Below, piece after piece: positions 15,334-23,664 of a stretch of DNA of 23,664 bases (position 1 is the first letter of the stretch; every line of letters starts with the position of its first letter). Both the position numbers and the translations under genes were made by a program. Origin of the DNA: Priapulus caudatus (lineage: Eukaryota; Priapulida; Priapulimorpha; Priapulimorphida; Priapulidae). The DNA is taken from contig NW_014577084.1 in the NCBI RefSeq assembly GCF_000485595.1, positions 292,160 to 315,823 on the forward strand, given 5' to 3'. The notes under the pieces are model-generated. The model saw only the letters and a program-made list of their open reading frames with translations, was not told the origin of the DNA and made no database searches.

Positions 15334-18300
15334 CTGTAAACATAAATAATTTATTAACATCATTAAGGCAAGCCGAACGATGCAGGGTGTGTGTCGTGGC
15401 TGCAAGTTTACAAGAAATCATCGCACTATCTAGAATGTGGAAGAATAGTTATATTAACTGTATGTTGAAATAAGAAGAATACTTAACAGCCACTGAAACA
15501 CAGAGTTAGACCACACAAGTGAGGGGTGGCTTAATGCAGGATAAGAGGGAAGACTAATGTTTTAGCAAGAGGTATTATGCTATAACTTGGGCTGAGAGGG
15601 TCTATGTCCCCCAGGGTACTGCCGGAACGTACCCTGGGTACAGTCTGGTATACCGGAACGTACCCTGGTACTATCTAATATGCCGGACCGTACCTCGCCT
15701 ACTCCACTAACGAGTCTAGGGAGTCGCCTATGCCTACTCCCTAACCCTAACCATATCAGATAGTTGCCAGGGTACGTTCCGGCAGTACCCTGGGGGACAT
15801 AGACCCTATGAGCATAACTTGGAGCACATGAAACATAGTCACGTGTTTAAAAATGGTTTTTGGACGTGAGCACGCTTCAATGCATTTTTCACAGCATTGA
15901 GTCGTGGTTTAACATTTCTATAATTCAATGCTTTCCCTTACATCAATGCACACAAAACTGATATCCTAATACACAACAGAGTATATAATAAAGCTCAATA
16001 ATACTTACTTCCACTGTGGAAATAGAGAACAAGCCGTTGGTACCATGACAACCAAACTGCAAACCAAGCAAAAAAAATGTTGTAGCACAACAACACGAAA
16101 CACGACGAAATGTCGTATCATAGATGGTTAATGTAGTAATATAATAATCAGCTGATTACATGGGCTCCAGCACAGCACCAGTATAAGAGGATATAGTAAG
16201 TTATAAACTAATGTGCTAAGGATAATATTAAACTATTGTGCTAATTTAAATACTACACGCTAAAAGAAAATTTTTGCAACGCCGCATTAGGGCAATCGAA
16301 TTTGGCAAAAAATGCATTCAACAAAACCGACCATATTAATTCAGCATTATTAATACTACCACTCCACAATGTTGTGCAGCGTAGCACAGAACTTTGACCC
16401 ACAAAACGCTTAGTCGGAGACACTGTCTCGAGTAAGCATGCACTGTTACGCGAGTTACTCACATGCATCCCACCATCATGACCTGGATGGGTGCATGAAG
16501 CAGCTTTATGCGCTGCATCCAGCGCGTCTTTTCCAGTCGCTCCATCATTATTGGGCACAGGACTAAAAACACATGTATACAATAGGGATTTATTATACCA
16601 GGTACACCCATCACACACACGAAAACACAACCTCTTGTTACATATAATGAGAAGACTTATCACTGGTTAGTTATATATATGAGTACGTATTACGTTAGTA
16701 AATGGAAATTTTTTGGCCTACCTACCATACCATCCCAGCTTTTAAATGGTGGACCAGTTTACTACAAATAAGAAATCAATTAGGATTAACCTAACATAGG
16801 TGAGTTTTTGATGCCTGTACAGTACCAGGTCAGAGACAATTGCCGTCTTTGTGCAAATCTCGTCTGCATCATCACCTACAGACATGGTGTGAGGGAGAAA
16901 CTTACGCATGCCAGGAGCAGCCATGAAAATACGCGACGCCAACACTAGAGTTATCCCTTTTGCGGCTGCCACCTGAACATAAGAAAAGCAAATATATCAC
17001 CACCTACATCAAGAGCTCACGCGACAACACGACGCAATTTCTTGTCGCTGTGAGTGTGTGCAGTAAGGATTTGTACATTCATTGGCAGGAACACAGATAT
17101 CTGTTCTGGGATTTTCATTATTAGTGACGAATGTGATAACGAATAATTTCTCGGCTGACCGCAAATGAATTATTAAAAGCAAACAGGCTGCTACAGTTAT
17201 CACAGAAGCAAACTAAAGAGCAGTTGACAATTCACCTGCGATTGTACAGCCTTGTTTCGATTTTCATCTGCACACATGATGCCATCTTCAATTTCACTGT
17301 CAGAGAAGAAAGTAACAAGGCCTTACAGTATTAGGCTTGGCCAATCTTTACTTGACATAAAATGTTAATTTAGTTTTTTCACTCCATATTTTGCACAACA
17401 TGAATCCATAGTAGTCAGCAATATTCCACAACAATACTCACCTAAGCTGGGTTTACATTGTCGAGTTTTAGTTAATAAGTTGAATGCATTTAGCAAATTG
17501 ATAAACTTTTTGGCTAAAAATTGATAGTGTAAACATAAAGATTTAGTGATTAACTACTCGCTGTTAACTAGTGGATGGAATTGAACGTCTTCTAATTTCC
17601 CAACATTTTGACAGTAAGATGATTAACTTTTAATCGTTAAACCAATCACAATTAATCTCGCAAACATGTGTCTCCCATATGGAGTTTATACATGAGCTGC
17701 CAAAGTTCTAACTCTGATTTAGTACTCCCCACTATTATAAAAAGTGTTTATCTTCGACAATACTTACCTCTGCCTCATTAAAGGTATGTTGACACAGTTA
17801 GCAGCTGCCACAGCAGCAAATGGTACAAATCGCTGCATTAGGGGTGATGCCCTCTGAAACCATCACCATACCATGGCATCAAATCACTGAATGTGGTTTC
17901 ACAATGTTTTGGAACACACACACAAGCGCGTGCACGCACACACATGCATGCTCATGCACGCACACACACACAAGCACACACTGATGCACACACACGCACG
18001 CACGCACCCACGCACACACACGCACGCACGCGCACACACACACACACACACAAGCGTGTGCACGCACATTCACACACACGCACACATGCACGCATGCTCA
18101 CGCACGCACGCTCGCACACACACACACACACACAAGCACACACTGATGCACACACACACACACGCACACACGCACGCACGTACGCACACACACATGCACA
18201 CACATGCACATATATATGTAGTGGACTCATGCTCATGAAGCTCAAATAAATTATTTCTGGATGTATAAGCTCTACCTTGGCTAAAACATTCTTTAGTCCG

Positions 18301-20061
18301 ATAGCGGTCAAGACTGCGCTGGTGGTCGCGGTCACGTAAGCAATTGCTATTCGCCTGTACAGTAATAGGTAACACTAATAAGTAATAATTATAAAAATAA
18401 CTAATAATAAGTAATAAGTAACAGTAGTACGTACTACTACTGTGCATGGCTGCAACCAATCGGTTGTAAGCAGACTGGCTAGTAATGGCATTTTACTCCA
18501 TCTATAACTATCATCACCCTCATTACCCTCTTCCCCAGAAGCTTTGGCCTACACATTCTCTAATTGGATCGCTCTGCGCACTATATATTACATTGTCAGA
18601 GTTACAGAGTTTTAATAACAATAGATTACGAAGTGACTAAATGTGCGATTACTTTTAGCCATGATAAAGCTATATAGTAGACAATAACAGCACGGACACT
18701 TACTTAGGAGTCATGTCAGATTCGGCATTTCTGTTTGTGTAATTCACAAGTGCGTTGAAGGACTGGTTGATCCACTGCCAAAATATGACAGCTGTGTTTG
18801 TCCTGCAAATACAGTAACCATGGTAACCAATTTATAACAAAATAAGACAGCTGGGCACAGTGCAAAATGTCAAGAGTGGATGAGATCTCTGCTTTGTACA
18901 ATGTGAAATTCACACCAATTATACATCTATCATCTTCAGTGAATTAACACCAGCCACTAAACTACTAGTCCATCCAGTATCTTCATGACAATTTTCCCCT
19001 AGCATTTTTATGTACATGAGTATAATAAATAGGTACATGTGGCCATATAAATGAATCCCAACATATTCGAATCGATCTACCTGCTTGAGTTGGATAAACG
19101 TGCCTCCACCATCTCCTCAGATATTGTTGCTAGATTGGTAAAGCTCTTCCAGTTTATATCATGATACGTGTACGTGTATGTTTTTATGCCAAAATGTTGA
19201 GTTTGCGCCACATCGATCATTGTTTTTAGATCTGAATGTCCTCTTGCCCCACCGATAAATTAGAGCTACTTGCAATCATGCGCGCACGATGGACAGTCCC
19301 AATCGTACAATAAAAAAACCTAGTATAGTTTTATTCCAGACTACAAAGAAACGTACATTACTATGACACTCGTCCATATTCATCTCCTGTAAAGCTCCCA
19401 AGAGTGAGTGACTCACCGGTAGAACTGCATCATGCAGCCAGTGATAGCCATGCCCCCAGGAACCTGGAAGCTCATGCGACCAATCACGTTCTGCAGCTCT
19501 CCCGAGTCAGGATGGAACGATGATTCGTACAGCTGCTTCGCACGCCACAGTTGCTCTTCTGTCGTCCCCAGAGGCTCCTGACCCAACCTGCACACAATGT
19601 GACAAGGTTGAAGATTGGTGGTGGTGGTGGGGGGGGCAGCTGCATTACGTAGCACCTACCTAGTTTAGCACACCCGATTAGTTTAGCACATTTGCGAAAA
19701 CACATTTGCGGGATGCCAAAATTAGGATTGCTCAGCAGTCTTCACATGCCCTTCTATAATAAGTATCTAGGATTCCCGAAGTAATTTCCCCCTTTCCTCT
19801 CATCTTGTGCTAATTGTTTCTGCAATCTACTAAATTGCACATAGCTCATTGATTCAGCCACAGCTGATCTCCCCATCCTTAGATCAGCTATGCTCACCTG
19901 TAACTGTTAACCAGCTTCTTGGCATTTTCTAATTCGGAGGTTGAGCAGAGAACCGTGCGCATGTCTGTGATTGACATGAAGTGCTTCATGCGCCCCATGA
20001 ATGTATTTTGATCCCATCTTGGTTCATCAATATTCAGCCTAACTGAGCTAGTGTCAGTCAT
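15222..20061 (-). CDS. Sideroflexin (mitochondrial amino-acid carrier), complete, 10 coding exons, 328 aa
   Basis: Exons in transcript order: 19898-20061, 19417-19587, 18704-18802, 18276-18354, 17768-17853, 17236-17296, 16906-16972, 16463-16562, 16009-16056, 15222-15333. They sum to 987 bases, and every junction keeps frame with GT-AG ends. The protein aligns by eye end to end with human SFXN1 (322 residues): EPRWDQNTF (13-21), HPDSG (80-84), [66 protein letters not shown], and a C-terminus of YFNKGL. Sideroflexins are multi-pass inner-membrane proteins; SFXN1 imports serine for one-carbon metabolism. Whether this is SFXN1/3-like rather than SFXN2-like needs a tree; general similarity favours SFXN1/3. 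Confidence 0.96.
15231..15236 (-). terminator. AATAAA poly(A) hexamer inside the last coding codons
   Basis: On the minus strand, the Asn-Lys codons of YFNKGL read AATAAA, six bases upstream of the stop codon. No other canonical hexamer was seen in the next 200 bases, so cleavage may leave a very short 3' UTR. Confidence 0.5.
15591..15813. mobile_element. Intact MITE with CCCTAA core and 9-bp target duplication
   Basis: Terminal inverted repeats of about 47 bp start GCTSAKAGGGTCTATGTCCC. The exact direct repeat ATAACTTGG flanks it at 15582-15590 and 15814-15822. Internal parts include CCGGAACGTACCCTGG blocks and CTCCCTAACCCTAACC at 15737-15752. No coding. It sits in the last intron of the sideroflexin gene. 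Nine-base duplications suggest Mutator-like or Merlin transposases acting in trans; this is inference. Confidence 0.93.
16009..16056 (-). CDS. Sideroflexin exon 9
   Basis: Acceptor GGTTTGCAG, donor GTAAGT. Encodes [15 protein letters not shown], the last transmembrane helix, matching LVFATPLCCALFPQ. Confidence 0.94.
16463..16562 (-). CDS. Sideroflexin exon 8
   Basis: Acceptor TTTTTAG, donor GTGAGT. Encodes [20 protein letters not shown] then [12 protein letters not shown], aligning with [32 protein letters not shown]. Confidence 0.95.
16906..16972 (-). CDS. Sideroflexin exon 7
   Basis: Acceptor ATGTTCAG, donor GTAAGT. Encodes [20 protein letters not shown] then GM, matching human AITQVVVSRILMAAPGM. 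Confidence 0.96.
17236..17296 (-). CDS. Sideroflexin exon 6
   Basis: Acceptor TCTGACAG, donor GTGAAT. Encodes [20 protein letters not shown], the loop matching human ELKVGIPVTDENGNRLGESANAAKQ but shorter. Confidence 0.93.
17768..17853 (-). CDS. Sideroflexin exon 5
   Basis: Acceptor GGTTTCAG, donor GTAAGT. Encodes [20 protein letters not shown] then VNIPLMRQ, the best-conserved transmembrane segment of the family. Confidence 0.97.
17914..18216. repeat. ACAC/ACGC microsatellite in a sideroflexin intron
   Basis: About 300 bp of CA repeats with GCACGC and ATGCAC interruptions; a block containing AAGCACACACTGATGCACAC occurs twice (about 17970 and 18134). Apparent proteins here are artefacts. Confidence 0.93.
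18276..18354 (-). CDS. Sideroflexin exon 4
   Basis: Acceptor CTGTACAG, donor [26 protein letters not shown] plus KNVLAK corresponds to human GTAYVSATTGAVATALGLNALTK. Confidence 0.95.
18704..18802 (-). CDS. Sideroflexin exon 3
   Basis: Acceptor ATTTGCAG, donor GTAAGT. Encodes [20 protein letters not shown] then YTNRN, the conserved Asn-rich segment before the first membrane helices. Confidence 0.97.
19417..19587 (-). CDS. Sideroflexin exon 2, HPDSG motif
   Basis: Acceptor GTGTGCAG, donor GTGAGT. Encodes [27 protein letters not shown] and [11 protein letters not shown], nearly matching the diagnostic sideroflexin block. Confidence 0.97.
19898..20061 (-). CDS. Sideroflexin exon 1 (coding), start codon and PRWDQ motif
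   Basis: The start was chosen because [18 protein letters not shown] has the length and content of the family N-terminus; codons upstream are 5' UTR. Donor AG then GTGAGC. An acceptor (TTTCACAG at 20099-20106) directly upstream makes 20062-20098 a UTR segment of the same exon. Confidence 0.95.
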
Positions 20062-20767
20062 TCTGCTTGCATAGACAGGCACCAGCTGTGTTGAAGGCCT
20101 GTGAAACATGGCAATAGAGCACAGAATTAATAAAGGAAACATAACATTCATTTGCCACATGCTTTAGTTGAATAGCAGATAGACAGTGAAAGAACCAGTG
20201 CTGCACAGGTCTTCTTGCTAATGGCATTCCACTGAAATGTAATGTAATGCAAATGCATGCATCACGTATGTCTCATATGTAACATACAATTGTATTTCAT
20301 TTATACATTTACTGTCAGTAGTGTGTTACATCATATTATATATGATATATGATATAGGATTTGGCCCAACCTGAGACTGTCACCGAGTGATAATTAATCT
20401 ACGCCACCTACTCCACAGACACTTGGAACGTCTCAATAAAAAATAATAATGGTAAATAAACACGAAATGTATTTACTACCAAAGTCTTAATGTTTCTCTA
20501 CTCTATTTCGCCTATTATTGCCGATAATTACTCGTAAATGCCGGTCAAATGCTCATCTGCAACATACAAGTACACTGCACGCCCGCCCTGTGCGCAAACA
20601 ACATGAATAAGAGAGCAGGTAGGAAAGCGTGATCGCAAAATTCGCTCGACCCTCGCTTCATTTCACACCTTCACAGCACGAATACACATCCAACAGCTTC
20701 CATCTTGGTATCTATGTGTAGCTAAATGTTCACTTGTTCGAATTATAACTCTGTCCTTTGTTCTTAC

Positions 20768-20850
20768 CTACTCCCGCCAGATATATCTCGTAAAATCCTG
20801 CAGGAAATGTTCTCTCCGTAAAAATGTAAAGAGGACGTATCATCTGAAAA
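20768..20850 (-). other. Possible 5' UTR exon of the sideroflexin gene
   Basis: Minus-strand GGCGGGAGTAG is followed by a good donor, GTAAGAAC (20767 downward), and the matching acceptor upstream of the coding start is at 20099. It lies beside a GC-rich centre with a CRE. Upstream boundary unknown; inferred from splice-like signals only. Confidence 0.35.
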
Positions 20851-20896
20851 TCCCTAACGGCGCTACTTTTGATCGATCACTGTAGTCGTGTATGTG

Positions 20897-20904
20897 TGAC
20901 GTCA
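20897..20904. promoter_or_regulatory. CRE palindrome (TGACGTCA) in the centre of palindrome P
   Basis: A perfect cAMP-response-element octamer within the GC-rich spacer 20838-21016, which also holds CCCGCGCGCATTG and GCATGCAATGCGCC, resembling NRF1-type sites. This is the best promoter-like segment upstream of the sideroflexin gene. Confidence 0.5.
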
Positions 20905-21275
20905 TGCCCGCGCGCATTGTGCTTGGCTTGGCGGGCCTCGAAACGGAGCTCGGAGGCCGGCAGCAGCTCATCCCGGCATGCAATGCGCCCCATTACTCGT
21001 GTATACACAGACACCTCGTCCTCTTTACATTTTCACGGAGAGAACATTTCCTGCAGGATTTCACGAGATATCTCTGGCGGGAGTAGGTAAGAACAAAGGA
21101 CAGAGTTATAATTCGAACAAGGGAACATTTAGCTACACATAGATACCAAGATGGAAGCTGTTGGATGTGTATTCGTGCTGTGAAGGTGTGAAATGAAGCG
21201 AGCGCCAAGCGAATTTTGCGATCACGCTTTCCTACCTGCTCTCTTATTCATGTTGTTTGTGCACAGAGTGGGCTA

Positions 21276-22429
21276 GATACAATAATGTAACCCAACAAGA
21301 GTAGGGTTACAACGCGAGCCTATATTCTTTTCTTTGGAGGAGCCCCTGAGTGATTCACTCAGGGCGGTTTTATGGTGCGTTTTTCAAGACTACACCCTTC
21401 CAAACTGGGTTTATTCTAAACACGAACCTTTCTCAGCTATCCTGGGACTTACTAATGCTAGCCGCACACTATCCGATTTTGCACTGTGCACAGCACTAAG
21501 CCCCCGCACACTATACGACCCACTCCCGATCGATCGGGAGGCCACCGTACACTGCCCGACTCAAAGTTGACGCAAACCATGGCACTCTCGTGGCGTTCCC
21601 AGCGGATTTAGCGTGTACTAAGGGTCGGGAGTGTTTTCCATGGTTCGAATGCCATTCCATTCGAATGCGGTTCCCATGGCGCTGCTCTGTGATTGGTCAA
21701 TTTTCTTCAGCGCACGCCGATCGGGTCGGATGGCCACGCACACTATCCGAGTCGCGTCGTAAGGCCCCGCACACTATCCGACCCGATCTGCTCCCGATTC
21801 AAAATTCGAATCGGGCCAAAATGACCTCCAGAGCCATGCAATCTTAAGCCTCCCGAGCCAAACTAGAACATCTCAATCCAATCGTAAGCCTTCAAATCAC
21901 GCTCGGGTCGGATAGTGTGCGGCTAGCATTAGAATCACAATACTCTGTATTAAACTAATATAACCTGTTACAAAATTTCGAAGTGATGAGCGGCGATCCG
22001 ATACCTTCGAGCGCCATTTCTGTTGAACTGTGACGTACAGATTCCCAATGCGCATAGCGTTCGGCTAACTTCGGCTCCAAGATCGAATGTATCATGGGAT
22101 GATGACGAAGTTAGCCGAACACTATGCGCATTGGGAATCTGTATGTCACAGGTCAACAGAAATGGCTCTTGAAGTATCGCCGCTCGTCACTTCAACATTT
22201 TGTAACAGGTTATATTAGTTTAATATTTACAGAGTATTGTGATACATACTACATAGTAAGTCCCACGATAGGGGACAAAAATTCGTGTTTAGAATAAACC
22301 CAGTTTGGAAGTTGTAGTCTCGAAAAACGCACCATAAAACCGCCCTGTGTGAATCACTCAGGGGCTCCTCCAAAGAAAATAATAGGCTCACGTTGTAACC
22401 CTACTCTTGTCGGGTTACATTATTGTATC
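21276..22429. mobile_element. Palindromic element C inserted in palindrome P
   Basis: Ends GATACAATAATGTAACC and its complement. The right arm 22107-22429 pairs with the left arm, which is in two pieces, 21276-21454 and 21932-22072; the loop is only about 34 bp. No coding. Without its own insertion it would be about 680 bp. Confidence 0.9.
21455..21929. mobile_element. Element E inserted in the left arm of element C
   Basis: 475 bp with inverted termini ATGCTAGCCGCACACTATCC and TA on both sides (21453-21454, 21930-21931), a probable TA target duplication as in Tc1/mariner-type elements. The motif CGCACACTATMCGA occurs four times directly and once inverted. The uninterrupted arm of C at 22107-22429 shows the approximate empty-site sequence. 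No transposase. Confidence 0.87.
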
Positions 22430-22683
22430 CAAGTCCTGTACGGTGTACGTCTAAGGGCGAGCGTGCGGTGTACTTGTGTGTTGCAGATGAGCATTTCACC
22501 GACATTTACGGGTAATTATCGGCAATAATATGCGAAATAGAGTAGAGAAACATTTAAGACTTTGGTAGTAAATACATTTCGTGTTTATTTACCTTTTTTT
22601 TACTGAGACGTGGGGTACCAAGCGCCTGTGGCTGTGCCGTGGCTGTGACCTACTCGACTTCTGGCTGCTCAGTGCTCTGACAA

Positions 22684-22806
22684 ACTATTAGTATTACTAG
22701 TATTACTATTACTATTACTATTAGTATTACAGTAATCAGTATTACTATTAGTATTACTAATACTATTACTATTAGTATTACTATTACTATTACTATTACT
22801 ATTACA
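22684..22806. repeat. TATTAC/TAGTAT microsatellite
   Basis: About 120 bp of ATTACT and ATTAGT units just upstream of the promoter motifs of the last gene. Confidence 0.93.
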
Positions 22807-22821
22807 ATAGATAGTATTCAC

Positions 22822-22865
22822 TGACGTCACAACATCCGGGGCCCGTAGAAGCGGCCGCCATTTTG
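22822..22865 (+). promoter_or_regulatory. Promoter motifs: CRE, ETS and YY1-like sites
   Basis: TGACGTCA at 22822-22829, ACATCCGG (ETS, reverse) at 22832-22839 and GCCGCCATTTTG (YY1, reverse) at 22854-22865, 75 to 118 bp upstream of the ATG. This cluster is typical of TATA-less animal promoters. No TATA box was seen. Confidence 0.6.
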
Positions 22866-22939
22866 GGGGTCACGGCTAATAAACAACACAAGCTTGGTAA
22901 CGCTGAGAGTCATTCAACAAGTCAACAAATAATTTCAAA

Positions 22940-23269
22940 ATGTCTGAGAAACCAGCAAAACCAAAGAAGACCAAGTATATTGAGACGTTAGACAAGACAG
23001 CCAGGATACGTTATGACGCAAAACTGGAACTGATCAGTGGTTTAGATCCATACGAGGTGCCGAAGAAGGATTGGTCGGCTGACCATAGAAACTTACCTGG
23101 AATTGCCTACCCCGACATTGTGAACTACCTTGTTTACACACAATCTGCGTACTCCCTGGCCGATCTGAAGGCATACAAGGCACTAGATTCGTATAATCAG
23201 TTCGTCTGTGGATGGGTGAAGGATGTCGTACATCTAACATCAAACAACAAAGTGCTGTTAAGTGCCAGG
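22940..23269 (+). CDS. First coding exon of a gene resembling the YqaJ/SWIM-domain family (partial)
   Basis: ATG in context CAAAATGT; 110 codons, then a strong donor AGG|GTAAGT in phase 0. A Lys-rich N-terminus (KPAKPKKTK) is followed by a compact stretch including GIAYPDIVNYLVYTQSAYSL and LKAYKALDSYNQFVCGWVKD. This last block resembles the conserved N-terminal region of invertebrate proteins that carry a SWIM zinc finger and a YqaJ-type exonuclease domain; that match is from memory and needs a search. Those domains would lie in exons beyond the window. Function unknown. Confidence 0.6.
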
Positions 23270-23304
23270 GTAAGTTCGATTTCCGCTACTTAATCAAGCT
23301 CAAG

Positions 23305-23664
23305 GGGTCGTTGTCGTAACAGGTACTACAGATATGTACCCGAGGTTACTACAGACTTCGGTTCAAGGATAGAGAACATGGGTCCCAATAAAACCAATGT
23401 CATTTACATCAATATAAATATAATATTATATCAATATAATAGGTTAGGGTTATGGATTAGGGTTAGGGTTAAAGTTAGGCACATTGGTTTTATTGGGATC
23501 CATGTTCTCTATCCTTGGGCCCAGACTTCTACTACAGAAGTGTACCCTAACCCTAACTCTAACCCTAACCCTAAACATACCTCATATAAAAATATAAACA
23601 TAATACTAAACAACCTAAAACTACCTCGGGTACATATCTGTAGTACCTGTTACGACAACGACCC
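23305..23664. mobile_element. Nested foldback with two opposed telomere-like tracts, reaching the window end
   Basis: The outer arms, 23305-23350 and 23622-23664, start GGGTCGTTGTCGTAACAGG. Inner arms 23364-23400 and 23481-23518 contain AAGGATAGAGAACATG. A GGTTAGGGTT-rich tract at 23442-23479 and a CCCTAA-rich tract at 23545-23574 face each other. It lies inside the first intron of the gene above. The right edge may extend past the window. Confidence 0.85.

Larger units (their letters stand above)
20429..22610. mobile_element. 2.2-kb palindrome P, right arm split by another element
   Basis: Left arm 20429-20837; right arm 21017-about 21275 plus about 22430-22610. Matching pairs include TCTTGGTATCTATGTGTAGC in the left arm and its complement in the right arm, and 20451-20565 against 22486-22594. 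The 179-bp spacer is GC-rich. Its origin (foldback transposon or inverted duplication of a promoter region) is not settled. Confidence 0.9.

Noticed and set aside
16731-16760. An additional sideroflexin exon (minus-strand PPFKSWDG reading after TTTGTAG)
   Set aside because: It cannot be joined in phase without a stop, whereas exons 16906-16972 and 16463-16562 join directly and align without a gap.
17891-18459. His/Thr-rich or Cys/Val-rich proteins
   Set aside because: Translations of the CA/CG microsatellite in all frames; no splice or family support.
20869-21208. Overlapping 60-70-codon frames in the centre of palindrome P
   Set aside because: They arise from the GC-rich spacer and the arm; the frames differ between the two arms and have no family match, so a promoter/UTR reading is preferred.

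Overview
This is a gene-containing stretch of an animal nuclear genome. The protein genes are split by GT-AG introns of about 50 to 3,300 bases, the genes are metazoan families (an inactive rhomboid, a sideroflexin), introns are AT-rich, and foldback transposons, minisatellites and microsatellites are abundant. TTAGGG-type repeats occur inside mobile elements. The mix, including an N-terminal exon resembling the YqaJ/SWIM-domain proteins that are expanded in marine invertebrates, suggests a non-vertebrate animal, possibly a sponge or cnidarian. The species cannot be named from this sequence. One assembly gap of Ns lies at 10914-11530.

Layout. (1) 321-10505, plus strand: an iRhom-like gene (rhomboid pseudoprotease), 14 exons traced, with the N-terminus off the left edge or unrecognised. 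Its splice phases chain correctly except at one unresolved junction (between about 2,130 and 2,530). (2) 10538-12190: two unrelated minisatellites (71 bp and about 38 bp units) meeting at the N gap. (3) 12191-15221: AT-rich intergenic DNA with no convincing gene. (4) 15222-20061, minus strand: a complete sideroflexin gene, 10 coding exons, 328 residues, every phase consistent. (5) 20429-22610: a 2.2 kb palindrome whose right arm is interrupted by a second palindrome, which is itself interrupted by a third inverted-repeat element. (6) 22822-23269: promoter motifs and the first coding exon of a gene resembling the YqaJ/SWIM family, running off the right edge, with a telomere-motif-bearing foldback in its first intron.

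The three genes have no obvious common pathway: iRhom proteins act in the ER and Golgi on client trafficking, sideroflexin is a mitochondrial inner-membrane carrier, and the third gene's role is unknown. The most unusual content is structural: nested foldbacks around a possible mirror-image bidirectional promoter; a family of short elements with 9-bp target duplications and telomere-like cores; and tandem duplications of exon edges that leave decoy splice sites in two introns of the iRhom gene.
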